Source: Pirellulaceae bacterium (GTDB taxonomy: Bacteria; Planctomycetota; Planctomycetia; Pirellulales; Pirellulaceae). From it: 60,647 bases of DNA. The notes under the pieces are model-generated. The model worked only from the letters and a program-made list of their open reading frames with translations, made no database searches and had not been told where the DNA came from. The position numbers and the translations under genes are program-made. The DNA lies in the NCBI GenBank assembly GCA_024102795.1, contig JAGFJK010000300.1:1-60647 (forward strand), in the 5' to 3' direction. Of the stretch, positions 1 to 10,625 are shown piece by piece; the first letter of the stretch is position 1; each line of letters opens with the position of its first letter.

Positions 1-182
1 GGAGTCGCGGCCGGCTGCTCGGGTGCGGGCTGAACCGCATCGGGTTCGGCGGGAGCGACCGTGGTGCCGGCATCGGGTGCGGGCGCCGGTTTGGGCGGCG
101 CGGCCGGGGGCGGACAGCCCACGGCAAGCAGTGCGGCCAGGGCCACGCAGATCAGCGGTAAACTCGATTTGTGAATAGTCAT
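1..182 (-). CDS. Lipoprotein, N-terminal part only (runs off the window)
   Basis: The ATG lies at 180-182 on the minus strand, directly after the stop codon of the upstream PQQ-propeller gene (TAAATG junction), so the two are almost certainly co-transcribed. The first 60 codons give a short basic start (MTIHKS), a hydrophobic stretch and a lipobox (LLAVGC), so the protein should be exported and lipidated at Cys23. What follows is a Pro/Ala-rich linker typical of planctomycete lipoproteins. The functional domain lies outside the window, so the role cannot be given. From the context it probably acts with the adjacent PQQ-propeller protein at a membrane surface. Confidence 0.75.
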   Translation of the reverse strand, partial: MTIHKSSLPLICVALAALLAVGCPPPAAPPKPAPAPDAGTTVAPAEPDAVQPAPEQPAAT

Positions 183-2417
183 TTACTCGTCCTTCGTCAC
201 CATGACGTTGTCGAAATAACAATCTGCCAGCGAATACTGAAACAGCCCGGGGCTGCCTGCCAGGTTGGGATGCGGGTCAATCGCCTCCACGGTCCAGGCG
301 TCCGGTTCCGGTTCGCCCCGTTTCCAGATCTTGCCGCGGACGATCGCCTGGTCGTTTTCGATATCGACGCGCATTTTCAGCGTGTACCAGACGTCGGGAT
401 CCGTCCGATACTTGACTTCCTTGGCCATCCGCAGGTGCGGCTGCCAGCTCTGCACGGCTACCTTGGCGTAGTTGCCCTTGATGATGAAGTTGTATCGCTG
501 CGCGGTGATCCCGGCGCTGGGCAACTGCCGCCGCAGTTCCTTCATCATCACGTCGGACTGAATGGTGTAGCCGCGCATGTTGGACGGCCCGATCCAGACC
601 CAGTTGCTGGGCCGGCTGGGCGGCACGGTGCGCAGCAGGACCTTCGAACCATCCAGGTCGGTGGGCTTGAGCATCGGGAATTCGCCGTTCAGCCAGCCGG
701 GAATGGTTTTGTTCGGCGGCAGACCCTCGAAGTCGAACTGCCAGGGCAGCGGCGGAAAGACGCGGACCCGGGCGGTGGCCGTCAGGTCGCCGTGTTTGGC
801 CACCACGTGGCCGGCCTGCAGCGGCGCGTCGGCCGCGAACACCAGTTTGGTACCTTGCACCTGGGCCGCGGAGAGGTCTTCCTGCGGTTCCAGTTGGGGT
901 TCGAGCGTCTTGATGAACCGGCCATTCTTGTCGAAGGCCCGCAGCTCGTACGAGATCTCGCCGCCTTCCGCCACGAGGGCTTCGTAGGGGATCAGTTGCA
1001 GATGCGCGATCTCCTCGCCGGCCGGAGATTCCTCGGGCAGCGGCGGCACCGGGTCGCTGCTCGGCTCGACGCTCGTGTCGCCCAGGCAGAGCGTGCGGTC
1101 GCGCGTGACCAGGTAGATCTTGCCGTTGGCGATGGCCGGCGAGGCGTAGATCTCGTCATACCCGGTGCCGTCGGTGGCCAGCAGTTCGACTACCGACAGC
1201 GACTCGCAGCCCTCGCGGCTGGGCCGCAGAATGTGAATCTTGCCGTTCACCTCCATCACGTACAGCTTGCCGTCGGCCCAGACGGGCGAGCCCTTGCCGA
1301 CGGTGCCCAGGCTGTGCGTCCAGAGCTGCTGGCCCGTCTTGCTGTCGTAGGCGTACAGCCGGCCCGTGTCGGCCACCACGTACAGGATTCCATCCTTGAC
1401 CAGCAGGCCGGTGTAGCCCGCCTTCACGTCATCGACCCGCCACACGCCGTGGGTTTCGGTCACGTCGCCCGTGCCCGTCCCGTCGATGCACTGCACGCGG
1501 CCGAACTTCAGGGTGTCGATATTGTCCTCGCCGTGCGACATGTAGACCAGGTTGCCGTCCACGACGGGCGTGGCATTCAGGCCGCGCTTCGACATGCGGA
1601 AGCCCCAGATCTTTTCGCCCGTGCGGGCGTTAATGCCGTAGACGGCTCCGTCCGCCACCCCGCAGATCAGCATCCGCACGCCGTTGATCACGGCCACGAC
1701 GGGGCACGAGTAGTTCGTGTCCTCGGGCGACTCGCCGGGCGTGGACACCCACAGCAGCTTGCCGTCGTGCTTATCGAACGCGAAAAAGGCGTGCTTGGGG
1801 CCCGGTCCCCGGTACTCGCCCCAGTTGCGGACCAGGAAGCTGACGATGATCCGATCCTCGTCGATGATCGGCGTCTGGGTCCGGCCGCCGTAGCCGGAGA
1901 TCTTGCCGTAGTCCTCGAACAGCGAGTACTCCCACTGCACCTTGCCGTCGGGATCGTAGCAGCGGAAGATGCCGCTGACCGAGTGCACGAACACGTTACC
2001 CGTTTCGGGATCGCCGACCATCGAGGCCCAGCCGACGCGGGGCGCGGGGATGTCGGTCTGGAAGACATTGAACACGTCGGTCCAGATCACCTCGCCCGTG
2101 TTCGCGTCGCGGCAGATCACCTGCTCGCGGGCGTGAATCTTCTGCACCGGATCGTTGACGTCGTCCGACGTGCGGCAGTTCAGATAGATCCGGCCGTTCA
2201 TCACCACCGGCGCCGCTCGACCGCCGATCGGCGATTCCCAGATGACGTTCTTGCGGGGTTCCAGGGACCAGTCCTCGATCAGTCCCTTCTCCCGCGACAC
2301 GCCGTTCTGTTCCGGGCCGCGCCAGTGAGCCCAGTCGCCGCCGGAGGCCGATTGCCCGCCGGACACAAGCGCCGCCCACAGCAGCGCCGCGGACCACAGC
2401 AGGATTGTGCTTCTCAT
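183..2417 (-). CDS. Exported PQQ-like beta-propeller protein with C-terminal jelly-roll domain
   Basis: The start at 2417 (MRSTILLWS) is preceded by AAAGGGAG and opens with a clear signal peptide (about residues 1-25), giving 744 residues. The mature N-terminus reads [14 protein letters not shown], the usual opening of planctomycete PQQ_2/BamB-like propellers. Repeated blades follow, with motifs such as [25 protein letters not shown] and [10 protein letters not shown], to about residue 450. After a linker, residues about 560-744 form a beta-sandwich ([11 protein letters not shown] onward, ending [11 protein letters not shown]) like concanavalin-type or DUF1080 domains. Family knowledge suggests a periplasmic scaffold or sugar-binding propeller; there is no direct evidence that PQQ is bound. 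It sits between hemB (106 nt upstream) and a lipoprotein gene (0 nt downstream), probably one operon. Confidence 0.85.
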   Translation of the reverse strand: MRSTILLWSAALLWAALVSGGQSASGGDWAHWRGPEQNGVSREKGLIEDWSLEPRKNVIWESPIGGRAAPVVMNGRIYLNCRTSDDVNDPVQKIHAREQVICRDANTGEVIWTDVFNVFQTDIPAPRVGWASMVGDPETGNVFVHSVSGIFRCYDPDGKVQWEYSLFEDYGKISGYGGRTQTPIIDEDRIIVSFLVRNWGEYRGPGPKHAFFAFDKHDGKLLWVSTPGESPEDTNYSCPVVAVINGVRMLICGVADGAVYGINARTGEKIWGFRMSKRGLNATPVVDGNLVYMSHGEDNIDTLKFGRVQCIDGTGTGDVTETHGVWRVDDVKAGYTGLLVKDGILYVVADTGRLYAYDSKTGQQLWTHSLGTVGKGSPVWADGKLYVMEVNGKIHILRPSREGCESLSVVELLATDGTGYDEIYASPAIANGKIYLVTRDRTLCLGDTSVEPSSDPVPPLPEESPAGEEIAHLQLIPYEALVAEGGEISYELRAFDKNGRFIKTLEPQLEPQEDLSAAQVQGTKLVFAADAPLQAGHVVAKHGDLTATARVRVFPPLPWQFDFEGLPPNKTIPGWLNGEFPMLKPTDLDGSKVLLRTVPPSRPSNWVWIGPSNMRGYTIQSDVMMKELRRQLPSAGITAQRYNFIIKGNYAKVAVQSWQPHLRMAKEVKYRTDPDVWYTLKMRVDIENDQAIVRGKIWKRGEPEPDAWTVEAIDPHPNLAGSPGLFQYSLADCYFDNVMVTKDE

Positions 2418-2523
2418 GGATGCTCCCTTTGTTCTTCTCGGCTGGTTCGCAGTCATCGATACGCGGCGGCCCCGGCCGCCCAGGCTACGTTGCCTTGGAG
2501 TCTCGTTCACTTCTCTTCTTCGT

Positions 2524-4195
<1,672 letters not shown>

Positions 4196-5626
4196 GTGAA
4201 CGCCAAATCGACCCGAATCCGGACCGCGATGCTGCTGGCAGCGCCGCTGGTGCTGGTCGCCGTCGCGGGCTGGTGGGGGACCGGTCGGCCGGCGACTGCC
4301 GACGCCGCGCGGACTCCAGCAGATCTGGCGGCTGCGACGAGCGGCGGACGAGAAAGCACTGCGGCGGAGACTGCGGAAGCGGCCGACACCGCGGCGGACA
4401 GCACGGGCTGGCCCAACCTGTTCGGCCCGCGGCACAACAGCGTGTCGGCCGAAACGGGCATCCGCACGCTGTGGCCGGCCGAGGGTCCGCCAGTGCTGTG
4501 GGAGCGCCCGGTCGGGACCGGCTACAACTCGCCGATCGCCCAAGACGACCAGTTGATTCTGCTGCACCGGCAAGGCGACGAAGAGCACCTGGAATGCTTT
4601 CACGTGGAAACCGGGCAGACGCTGTGGCGAACCAGCTACCCGACCAGTTACCAGAACAAGTACCACTACAGCCACGGACCCTACAGCACGCCGGCCCTGG
4701 ACGACGAGCGGATTTATGCGGTCAGTGCCGAGGGATGCCTGCACTGTGTGCGGCGGGACGACGGGCGGATTGAGTGGCGGCGGCCGCTGTACGAGGAATA
4801 TGGCGTCAAGCTGGGTGCGTTCGCCGTGGCCGCCAGCCCGCTGGTGGACGGCCCGCGGCTGATCTTCAACCTGGGCGCCGGCGATCGCGGCGCCGGCATC
4901 ATCGCGCTGGACAAGCTTACCGGCCAGACGCTGTGGACCGCCACGGATCACGCCGCGAGCTGCGCCACGCCGTGTGCCGCCACGCTGCACGGCCGGCGGC
5001 TGGTGTTCGTGGTGACTTACGAGGGCCTGGTCGCTCTGGAGTCGGAAACGGGGCGAGTGCTCTGGCAAATTGAACACCGCCCGAAGGCCCCCGATTCGAT
5101 CAATGCCACTTCGCCGCTGGTGGTGGGCGACCGAGTGGTGATGGTTTCCGGGCCGGGACCTGGAGCGCTGGTGGTCCGGGTGCTCGCCGATGGCCAGTAC
5201 GAAGAACTGTGGCGCGACCGGCGAGTGCTCGACAGCCAGTTCAACAACCTGGTGTGTGTCGGCGACCACCTGTACGGTTTCTCGTCGAAGCGGCAGGACG
5301 GAGCGACCTTTCGCTGCGTCGAGCTGGACACGGGCCGGCTGCGCTGGCACTGGGTTTCCGATCTGGCTCGCGGTTGCGTGCTGGCCGTCGACGGCCACTT
5401 TCTGCTGTGGGGCGAACACGGGCACCTGGCGGCGCTGGAGATCGACACCACGCGCCCGCTGGTCCGCTCGCTGACCACCAGCCCGCTGCTGGAGACGCCT
5501 TGCTATTCCGCTCCCGCCCTGCACCGCGGCCTGCTGTTTGTCCGCAACGAACAGAAACTGGTCTGCCTGAACCTGCGCCGCGAGACGGCCGAACTGACAA
5601 GCTACGGCGCCGAGCCGCGAGAGTAG
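4196..5626 (+). CDS. Membrane-anchored PQQ-like beta-propeller (BamB-like) protein
   Basis: The start is the GTG at 4196, 5 nt after GGGGAG, giving 476 residues beginning (M)NAKSTRIRTAMLLAAPLVLV. An N-terminal hydrophobic segment (about 11-27) is a signal anchor or signal peptide. An Ala/Thr-rich linker leads to WPNLFGPRHNSVSAETGIRT and a single PQQ_2-type propeller with blade motifs GQTLWRTSY, GRIEWRRPLY, GQTLWTATDH, GRVLWQIEH and GRLRWHWVS. The family folds into a 7-8-bladed propeller that acts as an interaction scaffold or dehydrogenase-like domain. No catalytic residues are obvious. It is transcribed away from hemB and has no plus-strand partner close by. The longer reading frame opening at 3992 adds a segment with no signal sequence and is not preferred. 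Confidence 0.8.
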   Translation: MNAKSTRIRTAMLLAAPLVLVAVAGWWGTGRPATADAARTPADLAAATSGGRESTAAETAEAADTAADSTGWPNLFGPRHNSVSAETGIRTLWPAEGPPVLWERPVGTGYNSPIAQDDQLILLHRQGDEEHLECFHVETGQTLWRTSYPTSYQNKYHYSHGPYSTPALDDERIYAVSAEGCLHCVRRDDGRIEWRRPLYEEYGVKLGAFAVAASPLVDGPRLIFNLGAGDRGAGIIALDKLTGQTLWTATDHAASCATPCAATLHGRRLVFVVTYEGLVALESETGRVLWQIEHRPKAPDSINATSPLVVGDRVVMVSGPGPGALVVRVLADGQYEELWRDRRVLDSQFNNLVCVGDHLYGFSSKRQDGATFRCVELDTGRLRWHWVSDLARGCVLAVDGHFLLWGEHGHLAALEIDTTRPLVRSLTTSPLLETPCYSAPALHRGLLFVRNEQKLVCLNLRRETAELTSYGAEPRE

Positions 5627-5630
5627 CTTC

Positions 5631-5727
5631 GAATCCCGCCGGCTTGCCCGGCGGATCGTTCGGCTTCCAACTACATTGCACGCCACGCTCCCCCGCTTCA
5701 AATCCCGCCGGCTTGCCCGGCGGGATT
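5631..5727. repeat. Two copies of a hairpin repeat (CCCGCCGG...CCGGCGGG family)
   Basis: Copies lie at 5631-5654 and 5701-5727. The second is a perfect hairpin: AATCCCGCCGG, loop CTTGC, CCGGCGGGATT. A diverged inverted copy with the same flanks (GATCGTTCGGCT) is at about 9092-9128. The element lies just after the stop of the PQQ-propeller gene and could terminate transcription, but its dispersal marks it as a REP-like family. Confidence 0.65.
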
Positions 5728-5812
5728 CGACGCGTGTTGGCTGCACTTGCGGTACTGAAACAACGAGCGCGCCGTTTCAAACAGCGTCGGCTAGCGAAGC
5801 ACCAGGTTGCTT

Positions 5813-6397
5813 TCAGCCATCCGGATCGTCCAGCAAAGTCTCTAAGCGCGCTCGCAGTCGTTCCGGAAAGCGTGGCAGCCAGCTCCTGTCGATCATTCCC
5901 AGCGACATCATGTCCCGCAGATGAACGCGGTCTTTGTCGTGGAAGGCGTTGAGCTTCATGCGCACCAGGGTTTCCAGAGGCACAGTCCGAAAGTCGCTGG
6001 CGCGTGTGACCGGTTCGATGTCCGGGTTGGGTTCGCCGTCTCTTTCGATTCGGCCACACAACAAGACGTGGACCGCGTCGCGAGCCGATGCGTCGGGGTG
6101 CTCCACAAACATATCCAAACCGGCTGTCTGGCGATAGTGAAACCCAGCGGCCGTCATCGCGTCCTTCAACGCTGGCAGATCCTGGGGGCGGACCAGGATA
6201 TCCACGTCGCAAGTCGTGCGCAAAGCGGCCTCGTCGACTTGAGCGACCCACGCTCGTACCGCATGTCCGCCGATGACCGCGTAGGGCACCTTGGCGTCCT
6301 CCAGAATCCGCACGGTCCTGCGAAGTCGTTCGTTGACCTTCTCCACGGCACGCTCCATCCTGGCCCAGAGTTCTTCGCCAGTAATCGTGAATTCCAT
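5813..6397 (-). CDS. Nucleotidyltransferase-fold protein (AbiEii-like)
   Basis: This 194-residue protein starts at ATG 6397 with GGGAGG 8 nt upstream. It shows the nucleotidyltransferase signature VIGGHAVRAW (about 41-50) followed by TCDVDILV, with the Asp pair D64/D66 expected to bind metal. The later segment SDFRTVPLETLVRMKLNAFHDKDRVHLRDM is the family's usual helical region containing Lys and Asp. The fold is shared with AbiEii toxins, MNT antitoxins and unlinked nucleotidyltransferases. No AbiEi-like or HEPN gene is directly adjacent; the nearest HEPN gene is 1.9 kb away on the other strand. It could be an orphan toxin-type NTase or a housekeeping member; the substrate is unknown. Confidence 0.75.
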   Translation of the reverse strand: MEFTITGEELWARMERAVEKVNERLRRTVRILEDAKVPYAVIGGHAVRAWVAQVDEAALRTTCDVDILVRPQDLPALKDAMTAAGFHYRQTAGLDMFVEHPDASARDAVHVLLCGRIERDGEPNPDIEPVTRASDFRTVPLETLVRMKLNAFHDKDRVHLRDMMSLGMIDRSWLPRFPERLRARLETLLDDPDG

Positions 6398-6668
6398 CGG
6401 CCGATCCTCCCGCTCTCATTCTAACAAACCAGCGGCAACCAGCCACGACTGTCCCCACTGACCCACGCCAGTCTCCACAACTGATAACTGATAACTGACA
6501 ATTGACGACTTCTCCCGCCCGGCTGGGAAAAAAAATCTTCAGCACTGCCACGCTGTTGTCACTCCAACATTTGGAGAATCCGTTGCCAAGGATTACGGTG
6601 AACTGGTCGCGAGAGGAAATGGTTTCCTGTCCGGCCAGGTGTGTGTCACATGGAGGAGACGAAGCGAG

Positions 6669-8237
6669 ATGGACGAGCTGCGAATCAACCTGATGGATCA
6701 CGATCGGACGTTGCATACGGTAGCCGACACGGCGCTGGGCCTGGCGATGGTGGCGGCGCTGTCGGCCGAGCCGGAGACGGTCGGCGAGATGCCGTTGGCG
6801 CTGGCCCGCTATGTGCAGCCGGTGCCGGCCGACCTGCTGGACGACTGGCAGCCGGGACTGTGCGAGGAGCCGTGGGACGAGGGCCTGTTGATCATTGACC
6901 TGGCCGCTCGGATGCTGGTCTACGAGCCGGAGGAGCTGGAGATTCTGAGCAGGGGACAAATCGCCTTGCAACTGCACGGCGGCCTGACCGACACCTGGCT
7001 ACCGTTCTCGTTACCGTTCGACTGGCTGGTCCGCACGCGGGACGCCCAGTGGCGGGAGGTGGCCGAGCGGCGCCGGGCGGAACGGGGGAGCCGGCCGCGG
7101 CTGGACGCCCGCGAGGTGCTGTATGGGAAGGTGTGTTCGCACGTCGCCGAGGCGTGCCTGGCAGCGGACGACACGTCGGACGAAACGGTGCGGGCGATTC
7201 ACGCCGAGTGGCTGCTGACGCCGCGCGAGGACCTGGCTGGCCGCTCGCCGCGCGAACTGCTGTTGGAGCACCGCGAGGAGATCGACAGCGACCTGCAGCG
7301 GCAGGCCGATATGTGGACCCGATTGGGCGAGGCGCCGCCGGGTCTGGAGCGGCAGGCGACCGCGTACCGCTTCGCCGGCTTCGGCACGCACGAAAACGTG
7401 CTCTACTACCAGCTCGTGCGGCACTTGCTCAGCGAAGGCCTGTTCGAAGCTCGCCGCCGGCGGCAGCGCACCCTGCCTGAGCTCACCCGGCGGCTCGAGC
7501 GCCGCAAGCGCGAGTGGCTGCAGACGCCGCAGGAGGAGCTCTCGTTTCTCTCGCCGGCGGACGTGATTGACCGCGAACGGCGTCGGCTGCCGATGCTCGC
7601 CAATCACGACCACATCCTGGACGACGATTGCCCGATCTGCCAGATGATGGCCGAGGACCCCACGCCGTCGTTCTGGTTCCTGGACGGCTGCAACATGGAC
7701 GACGAGTACGCCTTTTCGTTCTGCGCGAGCAAGGACGAATGGGAGGCGGAGCAGGCCCGCTGGCGGGAGTGGTCCGACGCGCGATCAGCCTCCAGTCGCG
7801 GCGACTCGTCTCCCGATCATCCGCTTGACGCTCAGGACGACGACCCGCTGGCGCCCAGCGGCCGCGTCTGGCGTTCCAGCTACTTCAATCCGGATTTTCT
7901 CGACACGGTGTCGCCCAAGATCGGAGCGCAGGTGCTGTTGTTCGATCTGGGAGCCAAGCTGGGTGAGCTGGGCGAGGATTTGCAATCGGACGACCACGAA
8001 CGGCAACTGGCCCGTTCGCTGATGACTCACTTCGCCAATTTGCGATCGGCGCTGGCCGACGGCTCCCGCTGGCAGCTCGACGTCGTCCGGCGGCAATTCG
8101 AGAACGCGCTGGCGCAGATCGGCGCCGGCCGCTCGGACCTGCACGCCAAGACCCGCGACTTCCTCCGCCAGCTCGACGTGCTGCTGGAAACGTCCAGCCG
8201 GTTTCTGCCGGATGCGGCGGCCACGCGGGACGGGTGA
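6669..8237 (+). CDS. Uncharacterised 522-residue protein with CxxC motif and internal repeat
   Basis: I do not recognise this family. The start at ATG 6669 (MDELRINLMDHDRT) has a GGAGGA upstream; an ATG-like start 30 nt earlier lacks support. There is no signal peptide, so it is likely cytoplasmic, and it is rich in Arg, Glu and Asp. Two related segments occur about 100 residues apart: WLLTPREDLAGRSP at 181 and WLQTPQEELSFLSP at 283. The second is followed by HDHILDDDCPICQMM, where C321 and C324 with the nearby histidines could bind a metal. The C-terminal 120 residues are predicted helical with heptad-like Leu spacing (LRSALADGSRWQLDVVRRQF). It lies alone between the NTase-fold gene and the HEPN pair. 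Confidence 0.7.
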   Translation: MDELRINLMDHDRTLHTVADTALGLAMVAALSAEPETVGEMPLALARYVQPVPADLLDDWQPGLCEEPWDEGLLIIDLAARMLVYEPEELEILSRGQIALQLHGGLTDTWLPFSLPFDWLVRTRDAQWREVAERRRAERGSRPRLDAREVLYGKVCSHVAEACLAADDTSDETVRAIHAEWLLTPREDLAGRSPRELLLEHREEIDSDLQRQADMWTRLGEAPPGLERQATAYRFAGFGTHENVLYYQLVRHLLSEGLFEARRRRQRTLPELTRRLERRKREWLQTPQEELSFLSPADVIDRERRRLPMLANHDHILDDDCPICQMMAEDPTPSFWFLDGCNMDDEYAFSFCASKDEWEAEQARWREWSDARSASSRGDSSPDHPLDAQDDDPLAPSGRVWRSSYFNPDFLDTVSPKIGAQVLLFDLGAKLGELGEDLQSDDHERQLARSLMTHFANLRSALADGSRWQLDVVRRQFENALAQIGAGRSDLHAKTRDFLRQLDVLLETSSRFLPDAAATRDG

Positions 8238-8306
8238 GCGGACGGGCAGGCGGGAAGGTGGGAAGGTCTTCGGCGGCAAGAACAAGTTGTAGATGGATGT
8301 TGCCGT

Positions 8307-8726
8307 ATGGGACTGCCAACAGCGCAGGAGGCGCGACCGTTTTATCGCGCGGGTAAGCAGCGATTCGAGGATGCACGTCTACTACTTCACCAGGCCGAAC
8401 GAACGACAGGCGCAATCTATCTGGCGGGATATGGAGTCGAGTGCCTCTTGAAGGCGCTGATTCTATCGGTCGTTCCAGCAGCACAGCGACAGGCAATGGA
8501 GGCGAACTTCCGGGGTGCGCGGGCTCACAACTACGATTGGCTCAAAGCGCGGTATTTCGAGAATCGCGGTGCCCAGTTTCCAACTGAAGTATCCAAGGCG
8601 TTTGCACTCGTCAACACCTGGGACACGGAGTGGCGGTATCGCGCTGGTACGGCTCCGCGACGTGACGCAGAGGCCTTTCTGGAATCCGCCGAACAGATTA
8701 TCATTTGGGCTGATGGGAGGTTGTGA
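8307..8726 (+). CDS. HEPN-domain protein
   Basis: This 139-residue all-helical protein has the HEPN hallmark RFEDARLLL...GAIYLAGYGVECLLKALI (about 19-52). HEPN proteins are often RNases or partners of nucleotidyltransferases in toxin-antitoxin and defence modules. R69-x4-H74 (RGARAH) fits the R-x4-6-H pattern of active HEPN RNases, but that His is also where many inactive members keep a structural HDL motif, so activity is uncertain. The next gene starts 3 nt after the stop, so the two form a tight operon. The start ATG 8307 has only a weak upstream ribosome-binding site. Confidence 0.8.
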   Translation: MGLPTAQEARPFYRAGKQRFEDARLLLHQAERTTGAIYLAGYGVECLLKALILSVVPAAQRQAMEANFRGARAHNYDWLKARYFENRGAQFPTEVSKAFALVNTWDTEWRYRAGTAPRRDAEAFLESAEQIIIWADGRL

Positions 8727-8729
8727 ATC

Positions 8730-9050
8730 TTGGTCACCATACGCGACAAGTATGTGGACGATTGCCTGCGGGCAATTGCTGACGCACTCGCGATGTACGA
8801 GCGTCGGCACGCAAGCGCCAAGACCGAAGTCTATCGCCAGAATTCGGCTTCGGTGCGGGCAAGGATCGTTGACATTGACTTCGCGGGCATCAGCAAGGCG
8901 GACCGTCACGATACCGTCTGGGAATTCCTCAAGGATCTTCCGGAGGAGCAACAGGCCGAAATCAGCGTGCTGCTCTTGTTGACGCCCGACGAATTGGCGA
9001 TGTCGTTCGCCAATTACGAATTTGAGCATCCAGTTCCGTCGCGACTCTAA
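8730..9050 (+). CDS. Small partner of the HEPN protein, possibly BolA/KH-like
   Basis: The protein has 106 residues from a TTG at 8730, placed 9 nt after GGGAGG inside the end of the HEPN gene, which decides the start. It is a cytoplasmic alpha/beta protein. The segment IVDIDFAGISKADRHDTVWEFLKDL followed by ISVLLLLTPDEL has the layout of BolA-family proteins (FxG-S-x-x-x-R-H, then a strand and TPxE). This is my reading of a pattern, not a secure family call. It lacks the GSxxxGxxxxSD motif of a MNT antitoxin, so this is not the common HEPN-MNT pair. Close coupling to the HEPN gene suggests an antitoxin, adaptor or RNA-binding partner. Confidence 0.65.
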   Translation: MVTIRDKYVDDCLRAIADALAMYERRHASAKTEVYRQNSASVRARIVDIDFAGISKADRHDTVWEFLKDLPEEQQAEISVLLLLTPDELAMSFANYEFEHPVPSRL

Positions 9051-9091
9051 GTCGTCCGGCACCGCTTCCGATCGACATGTAACCCGCAGCC

Positions 9092-9185
9092 GAACGATCC
9101 GCCGAGCAAGCCGGCGGGACTTGAAGCGCAAGACAACTTTCCGCCTCACGCCTCACGCCGCGCGTCTCACGCCTCACGCCGCGCG
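9092..9185. repeat. Diverged hairpin repeat plus direct repeat at the end of the BKACE gene
   Basis: 9092-9128 is an inverted, diverged copy of the 5631/5701 repeat. From about 9144 to 9185 a unit of roughly 20 bp (CTCACGCCTCACGCCGCGCG) occurs twice in tandem. The last copy supplies the final codons (ARAA) and stop of the minus-strand gene ending at 9174, so repeat expansion has reached a coding end. Confidence 0.6.
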
Positions 9186-10025
9186 GGCCACGAAACGTTC
9201 CGCCTGGCCCGGCAGGCCGATGATCCGCCGAGTTTGCTCGGCCGTGGCCACGTCGCGGCCTGCCGCGCGAGCCAGCCGGACCACGCGATCGATCAACCCG
9301 GCGTTGGTCGCCAACTGCCGAGTGTCCCAGTCGAAGTACAAGGCGTCTTCCAGTCCCACGCGCACGTGGCCGCCCATCGTCACCGCCAGCGAGTTGATGA
9401 AGAACTGGTAGCGCCCGATGCCGGTCGCCGCCCAGGTGGTGCCGGCCGGCAGCGCCCGCACCACCGCGCACAAGTTCTCGACTGTGGCACTCATCGTCCC
9501 CAGCGAGCCTAACAGAATGTTGGCATAAAACGGCGGCACCAGCAGTTGCTTCTTGACCAGGAAATGAGCGTAGTCGGCCATGCCCAGGTCAAAGATCTCC
9601 AGCTCCGGGACGATCCCCCGCTGCTTCATCGCCAGAGCCAACTGCTGCACCATGCTCGGCGAGTTGATCGAGGCCTGGTTGGGGAAGTTCAGCGAACCGA
9701 GGGTCAGCGAACCGAATTCGGGGTACAAGTCCAGGACCTGGCTACGCTGCCAGAACTCGCCGTACACCCGCCCGCTGCAGGAACCGGAGATCAGGATCTC
9801 CGGGCACTCCTCGCGCACGCCTTGAAAAATCTCGGCGTAGATCTCTTTCCTATAGGTCGGCTCCCCGTCCGGCTCCCGAGCGTGCAGGTGCAGGATCGTC
9901 GCCCCCGCGTCGCGGCAGCGGCGCACGTCCGCGATGATCTCCTCGGGCGTGATCGGCACGTGCGGGCTGTCGGACCGCATGGGAACCATGCCCGTGATTG
10001 CCGCGTTAATGATCAATGGTTCCAT
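9174..10025 (-). CDS. Beta-keto acid cleavage enzyme (BKACE, DUF849; Kce-like)
   Basis: The family condenses a beta-keto acid with acetyl-CoA to give acetoacetate and a CoA ester; the founding member acts on 3-keto-5-aminohexanoate in lysine fermentation, but substrates vary. The 283-residue protein starts MEPLIINAAITGM at 10025; the upstream extension is not protein-like. It is a TIM barrel with zinc ligands H46 and H48 in ILHLHARE. The family motifs GSLTLGSLNFPNQ and MGGHVRVGLEDALYF are both present; the latter holds the His and Glu near the active site. Length matches the family. The substrate cannot be assigned because no neighbouring gene belongs to a matching pathway. Confidence 0.88.
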   Translation of the reverse strand: MEPLIINAAITGMVPMRSDSPHVPITPEEIIADVRRCRDAGATILHLHAREPDGEPTYRKEIYAEIFQGVREECPEILISGSCSGRVYGEFWQRSQVLDLYPEFGSLTLGSLNFPNQASINSPSMVQQLALAMKQRGIVPELEIFDLGMADYAHFLVKKQLLVPPFYANILLGSLGTMSATVENLCAVVRALPAGTTWAATGIGRYQFFINSLAVTMGGHVRVGLEDALYFDWDTRQLATNAGLIDRVVRLARAAGRDVATAEQTRRIIGLPGQAERFVARAA

Positions 10026-10121
10026 CGGCTGGCTTTCCGGCTGAGCCAAGGCTTCACAATGTCGATAGTGACGCGTTCGTGAAATGTATCGGCTGTAGCG
10101 CTTGCAAGCTTCAGGCAAAGT

Positions 10122-10187
10122 AGCCCTTACGCTCCGCGCGGCCTGTCAATAGTGGCTGGGAAGGCTCATCTACGCGGAGCGTGGGCT
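10122..10187. repeat. Inverted pair of AGCCC...CGCTCCGCG repeats
   Basis: AGCCCTTACGCTCCGCG at 10122-10138 faces CGCGGAGCGTGGGCT at 10173-10187. The right arm is the reverse complement of AGCCCACGCTCCGCG, nearly the left arm. The pair could fold into a hairpin about 66 bp overall and resembles a REPIN (two REPs in inverted orientation). Confidence 0.55.
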
Positions 10188-10284
10188 GCTAAAAACAGGA
10201 TGGTTTTGGTCGAGTATTGAGGGTTGTTGATCAGGCCACTTTTGTTCCGTACTCATGTTGCAGCCAAATGGCCGCGCTAGCCTC

Positions 10285-10324
10285 ACAAATCACTTCTGGC
10301 CCCCTCCCCGGCTTCCGGGGAGGG
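10285..10324. repeat. Second copy of the CACTTCTGGC / CCTCCCCGG...CCGGGGAGG hairpin
   Basis: This shares about 40 bp with 3814-3853, including the hairpin CCCTCCCCGG, loop CTT, CCGGGGAGGG. It then continues into further GGGGAGGGG sequence, so the boundaries are not clear. Confidence 0.6.
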
Positions 10325-10625
10325 CTGGGGAGGGGCCTCCGGGACGATGGATCTAATCAATTCGCTCAATTCGCACATGGCCACTCGCGGGACGCGGATT
10401 TCGGACGAGTCGAACATCAATTGAGGATCTGGATTCTTGCGTGCGACAGGTGTTAGGTGATTCCATCGGGTGCCAGGTGCGACAAAACAGGGTGCACAAG
10501 AGCCCCTCCCCAGCCCTCGAGATTGTGCAGCTTTTAAGGCGTTGGAACGACGGTGTTTAGAACCTCCATAGCGCGCGACTCCAAGACAGATGGTTGGCCC
10601 TTCGGTTCGACTCCCGCGCTGTCTT

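Noticed and set aside
6470..6510. Short AACTGATAACTGATAACTG tandem repeat
   Set aside because: A simple slippage-type sequence of a kind common in intergenic DNA; no further structure supports a regulatory role.
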